Assembly: GCA_003105305.1 (NCBI GenBank)
Contig: PQAQ01000168.1
Span: 1-5,464, forward strand
Length of the DNA stretch: 5,464 nucleotides
Direction of reading: 5' to 3'
DNA from: Candidatus Methylomirabilota bacterium
GTDB lineage: Bacteria; Methylomirabilota; Methylomirabilia; Methylomirabilales; Methylomirabilaceae
Both the position numbers and the translations under genes were made by a program. Shown piece after piece: positions 1-5,464 of this stretch; positions within the stretch are counted from its first letter, which is position 1; every line of letters starts with the position of its first letter. The notes below the pieces were generated by a model that worked only from the letters and a program-made list of their open reading frames with translations, did not search any database and was not told the DNA's origin.

Positions 1-2087
1 CGCATGGCCTTGACCTGAACCGTCTCGCGCGGCGGCTGCGGCGGGGCGACGACCGGCTTTGCCGTGAAGTCGAAAGGTATGCCGAAGATGTCGGCGTATT
101 CTACATTGAAGAGGTTGTCTTCGTTGAGTTCATACGACTGGCGACGGAGGGCACGGCCGATGACCTGCTCGCACAGGAGCTGGGTGCCGAAGGCGCGGAT
201 ACCGAGGATGTGGGTGACGGTATTCGCATCCCACCCCTCGGTGAGCATCGAGACGGACACGACGCAGCGGATGGCCCCGCCAAGCTGGGCGGGCTTACCG
301 ACGGTGTTCATGACCTCGCGGAGCAATTCCTGGTCGGTGATAGTGTCGCCGGCGCGGGCATCGCCGGTGCGCTCCACGATCTCACGGCGAAAGCGGTCAA
401 TCTCGTCGGCCGCCATGCTGCGAAAGTTGTCGTCAAGCGCATCGCCCGCCTCGAGCTGTTCGCTGTCAATGAGGATCGTGTTCGGGCGCGGGAGCGCGTT
501 GCCGGTGGTGTCGTCGAAATTGCGGAACAGTGCGAGGCGTCCGTTCTCCAGCGTGGTCGTGCCGTCGTCGTTCTTGCGATGAAAGCCGGAGACAAAGTCG
601 TACACAAGCTTCGAGATGGCGGTGTTCTGACACACGATGATGAAGCAGGGGGGAATCTTGATGCCTTTGTCCTCCCAGAGCGTGAAGGTCTTCTCGTAGT
701 GGCCGTACAGGGCTTGTAGCGCCGTCTGCAAGCGAGTGGGGAGTTTGAGCGGGTCGAGTTCCTCGCCCTGGCCGCGCCCTTTCTTGGGCATGTCTTTGCG
801 GATGTTTTCCCAGAGGTCGCGGAACATCGGCATCTCGTCGCCGGGGATGTTTTCCGCCACGGGGACGCGCGGCAGTTTGACGATGCCGCACTCGATGGCA
901 TCCATCAGCGAGAAGTCGCTCATCGTCCACGGGAACAGTGTGCCCTCGGCGTAGCCGGAGCCGCTGAGGAAAAACGGCGTCGCGGACAAGTCAATGACGC
1001 GGCTGAGGCCGAGCTTGCGATTCACGACTTCGAGGCCGGAAATCCAGAGGCGCGCGGCCTCGTTGTTCTTTTCGGCTTCCTTCCGCTCGTCACCCTTCAG
1101 GTCCGCATCGTTCGCATCTACCGGTTTCTCCCGGTAGCAGTGGTGCGCCTCGTCGTTGATGGCGAGGATGTTCTTCAGGCCCATCAGGTCGGGCATCACG
1201 CGCTGGATCATCTGGCCTTCCGTTTCGAGCGTCTTGGGTTCCTCACCCGTGCGGCCTTGGAGCAGTTGGCGTCCGCCTTTGGAAAGCTCGATGCGCTCGC
1301 GCAGCCTGAAGGCGTGGTAGTTGGTGATGACGATCTTGGCCCGCTTGAGGTCGTCGAGCATGTCGCCGGGAACGAGTTCGCGGCCGGCGTAGTAGCTGTC
1401 GGGATCGTTGGGCTGGAGGACGCGCAACCGGTCTTTGATCGTCAGGCCGGGTGTGCAGATCAGAAAACCGCGCGTGAAATGTTTGCTCGCCGGGCGGCGC
1501 ACGGCATTGATCGTCTGCCATGCGATGATCATCGCCATCACCGTCGTCTTGCCGGCGCCGGTGGCGAGCTTCAACGCAAGCCGCATCAATTCCGGGTTCG
1601 CGTCTCTGTTCGCCGACGCGAGATAGTCGAGCAGCCGCTTCCCGTTGTGGGATTGGGGGGCGACCTCGGTAAGCCAGATTACGGTCTCCACCGCCTCTAC
1701 CTGGCAAAAGAACGGGCGGACATCGCTAAACGTGTGATGCCGCCAGTGCTGAAGGAGGCGGGCCGTCTCCGAAGTGACTTGCCACTGATTGGAATTGGGT
1801 AAGGAACGCCAGGCATCCACATGACCGCGCACCTCATTGATGATCGAGGTGATGTCATATTGCTGGGCTGCGGTCGACAGCCCCTTGCCTTCGTCGAACA
1901 CGAGATCCTGCTGTGTGGCTGATGCCTTCCGTTTTTGTGGCCTCGGGATCGGTGTAATGAACTCAGCCCGGCGACGGCACTCGATGATGTTGTGGGTTGG
2001 TTGTCCGCTCTCGTCCAGTTCCCAATGTCGAGTCGGATACTCGTAGGGCGAATTGAGAATCGGATGGTCGAAGAATGAGCCGGACAT
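1..2087 (-). CDS. Type III restriction enzyme Res-like DEAD/DEAH helicase (BPTD_3080-type restriction endonuclease), 3' end missing
   Basis: This is an ATP-dependent SF2 helicase/translocase of the type III restriction (Res) group, expected to act on DNA in the cytoplasm in defence against foreign DNA. The minus-strand frame is open for 695 codons and leaves the window at position 1. Residues 1-50 carry the HPILNSPYEYP and RRAEFITPIP blocks that I associate with BPTD_3080-type restriction endonucleases. A Q-motif-like stretch (RPFFCQVEAVETVIWL) lies at about 124-139, Walker A (ATGAGKTT) at 175-182, the Walker B box DEAH at 312-315 and SAT (motif III) at 368-370. The second RecA domain has SVSMLTEGWDANTV (motif V) at 611-624 and QVIGRALRR (motif VI) at 641-649. 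All helicase motifs look intact. The C-terminal part, where a PD-(D/E)xK nuclease is expected, lies outside the window. The ATG at 2087 is secure because an in-frame TAG sits two codons upstream (2094-2096); AGG at 2093-2095 is a modest ribosome binding site. No methyltransferase gene lies upstream. Family assignment is confident; the exact subtype is inferred from memory of the family. Confidence 0.9.
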   Translation of the reverse strand, partial: MSGSFFDHPILNSPYEYPTRHWELDESGQPTHNIIECRRRAEFITPIPRPQKRKASATQQDLVFDEGKGLSTAAQQYDITSIINEVRGHVDAWRSLPNSNQWQVTSETARLLQHWRHHTFSDVRPFFCQVEAVETVIWLTEVAPQSHNGKRLLDYLASANRDANPELMRLALKLATGAGKTTVMAMIIAWQTINAVRRPASKHFTRGFLICTPGLTIKDRLRVLQPNDPDSYYAGRELVPGDMLDDLKRAKIVITNYHAFRLRERIELSKGGRQLLQGRTGEEPKTLETEGQMIQRVMPDLMGLKNILAINDEAHHCYREKPVDANDADLKGDERKEAEKNNEAARLWISGLEVVNRKLGLSRVIDLSATPFFLSGSGYAEGTLFPWTMSDFSLMDAIECGIVKLPRVPVAENIPGDEMPMFRDLWENIRKDMPKKGRGQGEELDPLKLPTRLQTALQALYGHYEKTFTLWEDKGIKIPPCFIIVCQNTAISKLVYDFVSGFHRKNDDGTTTLENGRLALFRNFDDTTGNALPRPNTILIDSEQLEAGDALDDNFRSMAADEIDRFRREIVERTGDARAGDTITDQELLREVMNTVGKPAQLGGAIRCVVSVSMLTEGWDANTVTHILGIRAFGTQLLCEQVIGRALRRQSYELNEDNLFNVEYADIFGIPFDFTAKPVVAPPQPPRETVQVKAM

Positions 2088-2090
2088 CGT

Positions 2091-2096
2091 TACCTA
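2091..2096 (-). promoter_or_regulatory. Ribosome binding site of the restriction gene, overlapping an in-frame stop
   Basis: The minus strand reads TAGGTA here, five bases from AGG to the ATG at 2087. The TAG inside it is in the reading frame of the restriction gene, so no longer N-terminus is possible and this site fixes the start. The match to an anti-Shine-Dalgarno sequence is only four bases, suggesting modest translation. Confidence 0.5.
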
Positions 2097-2138
2097 TTGC
2101 TTTCTCAATGGATAGCGATCCAGAAGGCCTCAGGTTCA

Positions 2139-2153
2139 ATGGTGTCTCACCAT
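2139..2153. repeat. Small hairpin (6-bp stem, 3-nt loop) upstream of the restriction gene
   Basis: ATGGTG (2139-2144) and CACCAT (2148-2153) are perfect inverted repeats around a three-base loop. They lie about 52 bases upstream of the restriction gene start, so the structure could be in its 5' leader or be an operator half-site pair. No function can be assigned from sequence alone. Confidence 0.4.
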
Positions 2154-2175
2154 GCCGTTCAGGGCGCAGCAAATG

Positions 2176-2188
2176 TGCAATAGTTGCA
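2176..2188. promoter_or_regulatory. Dyad TGCAA-TAG-TTGCA, possible operator
   Basis: Perfect 5-base arms around a three-base centre, about 90 bases upstream of the restriction gene start in the AT-richer part of the spacer. Such a dyad could bind a regulator of the restriction gene, but no regulator gene is visible nearby and a short dyad can arise by chance. Confidence 0.2.
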
Positions 2189-2370
2189 ACAAAAGGTACG
2201 CAAAGTCTAGCAAAAACGTAAACGGATCAGAACAAGTTTTACGCCGCACAGCGTCCCGCAGATTCCCTATTTGTCTCGCACAGGTATCGTGCCCTCCTCC
2301 GCTGTTACCCAATTCGTTGCCTATTTCATTCGACATGGCCTATACATGACGACAGAAGTCCCAGATAGTT

Positions 2371-2458
2371 CGTCATTGCAACCTTGACCCCGGATCGGGT
2401 TCGGGGCAGGCTTCGGAATCCAGGGCCTTCCTGGATTCCCGCCTTCGCGGGAATGACG
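2371..2458. repeat. Palindromic REP/MITE-like intergenic repeat
   Basis: The element begins with CGTCATT (2371-2377) and ends with its reverse complement AATGACG (2452-2458). Inside are two perfect hairpins. The first is GGAATCCAGG/CCTGGATTCC (arms 2415-2424 and 2430-2439, five-base loop). The second is ATTCCCGC/GCGGGAAT (arms 2435-2442 and 2447-2454, four-base loop). They share bases 2435-2439, so only one can form at a time. A further GC-rich imperfect dyad (CCCCG at 2389-2393, CGGGG at 2402-2406) lies in the left half. Sequences of the type GGATTCCCGC...GCGGGAATGACG are, from general knowledge, a common dispersed repeat in intergenic regions of many proteobacteria and related phyla. No flanking target duplication or transposase is visible. 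It could also help end the ferredoxin-like transcript, though no T-run follows. Confidence 0.75.
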
Positions 2459-2484
2459 GCTATTGCTGAGGTTCATGACACTAC

Positions 2485-2506
2485 ATATAGTCGTGATATA
2501 GTCGTG
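2485..2506. repeat. Perfect 11-bp tandem duplication
   Basis: ATATAGTCGTG occurs twice head to tail (2485-2495 and 2496-2506) without mismatch, 27 bases from the end of the palindromic repeat and about 75 bases past the ferredoxin-like stop codon. It may be a slippage product or a pair of protein-binding sites; two copies do not decide between these. Confidence 0.6.
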
Positions 2507-2581
2507 CTTTGATTTGCAAGGACCATGTGGAAGGGGTTGGAGGAGCGACGGGGCTTTGGGATCAGGTATTAATGATCGGAA

Positions 2582-2597
2582 CTACACGGTAGTGTAG
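2582..2597 (-). terminator. Hairpin at the stop codon of the ferredoxin-like gene
   Basis: CTACAC (2582-2587) and GTGTAG (2592-2597) are perfect six-base arms around a four-base loop, and on the coding strand the second arm contains the TAG stop. No T-run follows in the direction of transcription, so this is not a canonical rho-independent terminator. It may protect the mRNA 3' end or have no function. Confidence 0.3.
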
Positions 2598-3382
2598 AGG
2601 CTGCAGAATTCCTCATCCGTGAGTCGGTCAAGTTTGCTGAAGTCGATATCGTTGGAGGCGCGGCCCGGGTATTTGGTGCCGATTGTGATCCCGAAGACCT
2701 CTTCGAACTTTTCGGTCTTGATCATGGTGACGGCGTTCCAGGCGTCGCGACTGCAGGCCTGGGCGCACTTGTCGCACCCGATGCACTCGTCGAACCGGAT
2801 CTGAACCGGCGGTATACAGTCGTGAACGCTCCGATCGTACCCATGCGTCTTCACCTGTTCCGTCGTCAGGTGCGAGATGCAGTCGACAGGGCAGACCGAC
2901 TGGCATGGCGTTACCCACTCTCCAGGCTTGACATCACTACCGCTGCAGCCGGAGCAGTTGGCCGGGTCCACCAGCGCCATCCAGGCCGGCTTGGCCCGCT
3001 TCTGGCCGATTTTATCAGGGTATTGATCGGTGTCGACGAGGCCGTCACCGTCCTTATCCTCTGGGCTGCGCTGAAGATCGATGGTCTTCTGCCGGAGCTT
3101 CTCAATAAGCTGTGCCCGCTCTTCCGTGAGCGCCCTGTACGCCGCCCGCCTCTGCTCCCAGGCAGCGGATCGACCAAGCCGTAGAAGCCACCTATAACCG
3201 TTCTGCTTCCAGAACTCCGATCGCTTCAGCCGGTTTGCCTCCAGTTGCGCTTCGAGTGCTGCCTTCTCCTTCTGACGGGTTTCCTGCGTTCTCAGGTAGC
3301 TGTCGGCGCGCCGCTTATCCCGTTTGTGCGGCGGGATATACCCCGGCAGCGCATGTTGGTGCGTTGTCAGCATCTCAGGCAA
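2582..3382 (-). CDS. Ferredoxin-like protein with two 4Fe-4S motifs, basic helical N-terminus and DxDGDG loop
   Basis: Complete 266-residue protein, probably cytoplasmic, since no signal peptide or membrane segment is seen. Residues 20-105 are very rich in Lys, Arg, Glu and Gln and probably form helices or a coiled coil. Residues 109-117 (DKDGDGLVD) resemble a calcium loop of EF-hand or thrombospondin-3 type. The C-terminal half is a two-cluster ferredoxin. One motif has C143-x2-C146, then a 13-residue gap, C160-x3-C164-Pro and a further C168 (CPVDCI). The other is C200-x2-C203-x2-C206-x3-C210, followed by Ser where Pro is usual. By the standard crossed pattern, C143, C146, C160 and C210 would hold one cluster and C200, C203, C206 and C164 the other. 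This implies electron transfer; the partner is unknown. The TTG at 3382 is preceded by GGAGAG nine bases away; the ATG at 3373 (263 residues) is the alternative. It follows the YyaL-like gene by 58 bases, so an operon is likely. I do not recognise a named family for the whole protein. Confidence 0.88.
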   Translation of the reverse strand: MPEMLTTHQHALPGYIPPHKRDKRRADSYLRTQETRQKEKAALEAQLEANRLKRSEFWKQNGYRWLLRLGRSAAWEQRRAAYRALTEERAQLIEKLRQKTIDLQRSPEDKDGDGLVDTDQYPDKIGQKRAKPAWMALVDPANCSGCSGSDVKPGEWVTPCQSVCPVDCISHLTTEQVKTHGYDRSVHDCIPPVQIRFDECIGCDKCAQACSRDAWNAVTMIKTEKFEEVFGITIGTKYPGRASNDIDFSKLDRLTDEEFCSLYTTV

Positions 3383-3391
3383 CGTCGTAAG

Positions 3392-3397
3392 CTCTCC
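3392..3397 (-). promoter_or_regulatory. Ribosome binding site deciding the ferredoxin-like start
   Basis: The minus strand reads GGAGAG here. It is nine bases from the TTG at 3382 but eighteen from the first ATG at 3373, so spacing favours the TTG start. An in-frame TAG lies further upstream near 3420 with no ATG or GTG between, leaving only these two candidates. Confidence 0.5.
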
Positions 3398-3416
3398 GCG
3401 TTCTCCGATTGCTTCA

Positions 3417-3432
3417 GGCTATCCGCTTAGCC
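3417..3432. repeat. Small inverted repeat in the intercistronic gap
   Basis: GGCTA (3417-3421) and TAGCC (3428-3432) are perfect five-base arms around a six-base loop, between the YyaL-like stop codon and the ribosome binding site of the ferredoxin-like gene. It could affect coupling or mRNA processing between the two cistrons; the stem is short and chance is possible. Confidence 0.25.
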
Positions 3433-3440
3433 GGTCTACG

Positions 3441-5464
3441 TCAAGCGCCTTGAGGCGCTGCTCCCGCCATGCGGAGGGTCTCGGCCACCTGCGCGGGGTC
3501 AGAGATCGTGGCCTGGCAGGCGAAGTTCCGGCAGACATAGAGCGCCGCGCGACCATCCACTAACCCTTTCCCTTTCAGCAGGGGAAAATCGGACGGCTCG
3601 CCATCGGCCGGATCTTGGTACGCAATGACCCGATTTGGAAGATAGTGACGGCCGAGCTCCATGCGCATCGCCTCGTATCCGGGGTCTCCCGGGTTGCCGA
3701 TCAGGGCCAGCTCCACGGGTCCATTCAGAAGCAGCTCCACGACGGCCAGGCTCTTGGCGAAGGCGTGCGGATAGCGGGCAATCTGCTTACCGTAGGCCGT
3801 GATAGCGCGCTCGCCCGCGCCGCGCAGGTCGTCGCGGCCCGAATGGAACGACAGTCGCGCCAGCGCCGAGGCGGCCACGGCGTTACCGCTGGGGGTGGCG
3901 CCGTCCATCCCCTCCCGATGGCGCAGTATCAGCGCCTCGTGGTCGTGTGACGTGGTACAGAAGGCGCCGCTCTCTTCATCGACGAAGTTGCTCAGCAGGC
4001 GCTCAGCCAGCCGGACGGCCTCACGAAGATAGCGGGTCTCGCCTCCCGCCTCGTACAGATCGATCAGCGCCTCGCACAGGCAGGCATAATCCTCCAGATA
4101 GGCATTCAGATGCGCGACACCGCTCCGGCAGGTTCGCAGCAGCCGGCTATCCGGCCCGACCAGGTATCCGAGCAGGAAGTCCGCCGCTCGCCATGCGGCC
4201 TCAAGGTACCGCCGCTCGCCCAGGACCCGGTATCCCTCGGCCATCGCGCTGATCATCAGCCCATTCCAGGCCGTCAGGACCTTGTCATCCAGACCCGGCG
4301 CTACGCGCCGGCGCCGCGCTTCATAGACCTTTGGCCGCGCCCGATCGAGCGAGGCATGCAACGCCTCGACGCTGATCCCGAGCTTCGCAGTCACCTGTGC
4401 AGTTGTCCGCCTGATATTGGGAATTGACGTACCCTCCCAGTTGCCGCTCTCCGTGATGTCGTAATAGGCGCAGAAGATGCGCGCCTCTTCCTTCCCCAGA
4501 ATCGCCTCGATCTCAGCCGGCGTCCAGACATAGAACTTTCCTTCTTCTCCTTCCGAATCGGCGTCGGTGGCGGAGTAAAACCCGCCCTCCGGGGCGGTCA
4601 TTTCGCGCAGGATATAGTCAAGCACCTCCGTTGCGATCCGGCGATAGAGCGGGTCGCCGGCGATCTGAAACGCTTCCAGATAGGACCTGACCAGCAGCGC
4701 ATTGTCGTAGAGCATCTTCTCGAAGTGAGGGACCAGCCAACGGGCGTCGGTTGAGTATCGGTGGAAGCCGCCACCGATCTGGTCGTAGATCCCGCCATGG
4801 GCCATGGCATCCAGTGTCGTCCGGACCATCTGCAGGGCGCGGGCATCGCCGGTGCGCCGGTGATGGCGCAGCAGCAGCGACAGGGCGATCGCGGCCGGAA
4901 ACTTCGGGGCGGAGCCGAAGCCGCCGAACGTGGGATCGAAGGTTGTGGCGAAGTGAGCGACGGCGGCAGTCATCTCGGTCGGTCCCACCGGTACAGGCGT
5001 GGGGGGGCGACTGCTCTCACGCAACTGCTCGGTGATATCGGCCGATTGGGCTCGTACCGCGTCCGGCTGCTCGCGCCAGGCCTGCGCAATTTGTTCAAGG
5101 ATTATCGGGAATCCCGGCCGACCCAGCCCGCTTCTGGGTGGGAAGTAGGTCCCCGCGAAGAACGGCTGCTGGTCGGGTGTCAGAAACACGGTCATCGGCC
5201 AGCCGCCCTGTCCCTGATTCATGGCCAGCGTGGCCGCCATATAGATCGCGTCAAGGTCTGGCCGCTCCTCCCGATCGACCTTCACGCAGACAAAATGCCG
5301 ATTCATCAGCTCGGCGATCGCCTCGTCCTCGAACGATTCATGCGCCATCACGTGGCACCAGTGGCAGGCGGAATAGCCGATGGAGAGCAGGATCGGCTTG
5401 CCCTGCCGTTGCGCCAATGCAAGCGCCTGTGCATTCCACGGATGCCAGTCCACCGGGTTGCCGG
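3441..5464 (-). CDS. yyaL: YyaL/SPATA20-type thioredoxin-domain protein (DUF255), 5' end missing
   Basis: This member of the DUF255 family (COG1331; Bacillus YyaL, human SPATA20) has an N-terminal thioredoxin-like domain followed by an (alpha/alpha)6-barrel, glycosidase-like domain. The family's biochemical role is not settled. Counting from the GTG at 5453, a CHWC redox motif lies at 30-33 ([11 protein letters not shown]), [15 protein letters not shown] at 58-72 and [12 protein letters not shown] at 83-94. The barrel domain shows [10 protein letters not shown] (177-186), [17 protein letters not shown] (220-236), [11 protein letters not shown] (242-252), [15 protein letters not shown] (297-311) and [12 protein letters not shown] (389-400). 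The C-terminus has the family's CRNFACQ block. The GTG at 5453 is not the start: the frame stays open to 5464 and reads GNPVDWHPW, matching the internal NPVDW block usually about 20 residues into these proteins, so only a short N-terminal piece is missing. The visible length, about 673 codons, fits the usual 680-700. It is the upstream partner of the ferredoxin-like gene. Family assignment is near certain. Confidence 0.96.
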   Translation of the reverse strand, partial: GNPVDWHPWNAQALALAQRQGKPILLSIGYSACHWCHVMAHESFEDEAIAELMNRHFVCVKVDREERPDLDAIYMAATLAMNQGQGGWPMTVFLTPDQQPFFAGTYFPPRSGLGRPGFPIILEQIAQAWREQPDAVRAQSADITEQLRESSRPPTPVPVGPTEMTAAVAHFATTFDPTFGGFGSAPKFPAAIALSLLLRHHRRTGDARALQMVRTTLDAMAHGGIYDQIGGGFHRYSTDARWLVPHFEKMLYDNALLVRSYLEAFQIAGDPLYRRIATEVLDYILREMTAPEGGFYSATDADSEGEEGKFYVWTPAEIEAILGKEEARIFCAYYDITESGNWEGTSIPNIRRTTAQVTAKLGISVEALHASLDRARPKVYEARRRRVAPGLDDKVLTAWNGLMISAMAEGYRVLGERRYLEAAWRAADFLLGYLVGPDSRLLRTCRSGVAHLNAYLEDYACLCEALIDLYEAGGETRYLREAVRLAERLLSNFVDEESGAFCTTSHDHEALILRHREGMDGATPSGNAVAASALARLSFHSGRDDLRGAGERAITAYGKQIARYPHAFAKSLAVVELLLNGPVELALIGNPGDPGYEAMRMELGRHYLPNRVIAYQDPADGEPSDFPLLKGKGLVDGRAALYVCRNFACQATISDPAQVAETLRMAGAAPQGA
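3444..3459 (-). terminator. GC-rich hairpin at the end of the YyaL-like gene
   Basis: AGCGCC (3444-3449) and GGCGCT (3454-3459) form a perfect six-base GC-rich stem with a four-base loop, ending one base before the TGA stop on the coding strand. No T-run follows, and the ferredoxin-like gene begins about 60 bases later, so a partial attenuator or RNA-stability element is more plausible than full termination. Confidence 0.3.

Larger units (their letters stand above)
2088..2581. other. Intergenic region between ferredoxin-like gene and restriction gene
   Basis: About 490 bases with no convincing gene, visibly more AT-rich than the flanking coding regions, especially 2160-2280. It must hold the promoter of the minus-strand restriction gene and the end of the ferredoxin-like transcript. 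The only promoter-like pair I could find for the restriction gene is TTGAAC (complement of 2134-2139) and TATCCA (complement of 2109-2114) with a 19-base spacer, which is too weak to call. The region also holds an 88-base palindromic repeat, a perfect 11-base tandem repeat and two small dyads, listed separately. Short open frames on both strands around 2136-2349 overlap each other and resemble no family I know. Confidence 0.7.

Noticed and set aside
64..719. Two overlapping plus-strand open frames of about 170 codons
   Set aside because: Both lie antisense to the second helicase domain, including motifs V and VI, and have low-complexity Ser/Arg- or Val/Ala-rich products typical of shadow frames.
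1140..1802. 220-codon open frame on the plus strand
   Set aside because: It is antisense to the helicase core (Walker A to DEAH region) of the restriction gene, whose minus-strand frame is unbroken and full of family motifs. The plus-strand product resembles nothing known and is a GC-rich codon-bias shadow.
2136..2336. 66-codon minus-strand frame with a hydrophobic C-terminal half, in the spacer
   Set aside because: No ribosome binding site is seen before its ATG, a plus-strand frame overlaps nearly all of it, and the product matches no family I know. A small membrane peptide cannot be excluded but is not supported.
2415..2454. Short palindromes as part of a CRISPR array
   Set aside because: Only overlapping inverted repeats are present, with no regularly spaced direct repeats or spacers.
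2501..2581. Canonical rho-independent terminator for the ferredoxin-like gene
   Set aside because: No GC-rich stem followed by a T-run is found on the minus strand; only the stop-codon hairpin and a weak GATCA/TGATC dyad near 2561-2578 are seen.
5451..5453. GTG as the start codon of the YyaL-like gene
   Set aside because: The GTG encodes the Val of the conserved NPVDWHPW block and the frame stays open to the window edge, so the real start lies to the right, beyond the window.

Overview
The window reads as a GC-rich bacterial chromosome fragment in which every gene I can support lies on the minus strand. It holds two incomplete genes, one at each edge, one complete gene, and a non-coding stretch of about 490 bases in the middle. 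The phylum cannot be fixed from the sequence. The GC-rich coding, the TTG start candidate and a small palindromic repeat of the kind scattered through many proteobacterial and NC10-like genomes suggest a Gram-negative environmental bacterium, but this is weak inference.

Right part (3441-5464): the nearly complete 3' portion of a YyaL/SPATA20-type (DUF255, thioredoxin-domain) protein. Its frame is still open at the right edge, so its true start is outside the window. Transcription then runs leftwards into a complete gene (2582-3382) for an unusual ferredoxin-like protein. That protein has a basic, helix-rich N-terminal half, a short Asp-rich DxDGDG loop and two cysteine motifs typical of a pair of 4Fe-4S clusters. 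The two genes are 58 bases apart and are probably co-transcribed. Both end in a short perfect hairpin at the stop codon.

Middle (2088-2581): a non-coding region with an 88-base palindromic repeat (CGTCATT/AATGACG ends and two overlapping, mutually exclusive hairpins), a perfect 11-base tandem duplication, and small dyads in front of the next gene. It separates the ferredoxin operon from the defence-type gene on the left.

Left part (1-2087): the first 695 codons of a large SF2 helicase/translocase of the type III restriction-enzyme (Res-like, BPTD_3080-type) family. Walker A, DEAH, SAT and the QxxGRxxR motif are all visible. The gene runs off the left edge before its C-terminal part, where a nuclease domain would be expected. 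No DNA methyltransferase is visible in the window.

The left gene is probably accessory (genome defence). The two right-hand genes look like resident redox or metabolic genes. I see no CRISPR array, tRNA, rRNA, transposase or integrase.
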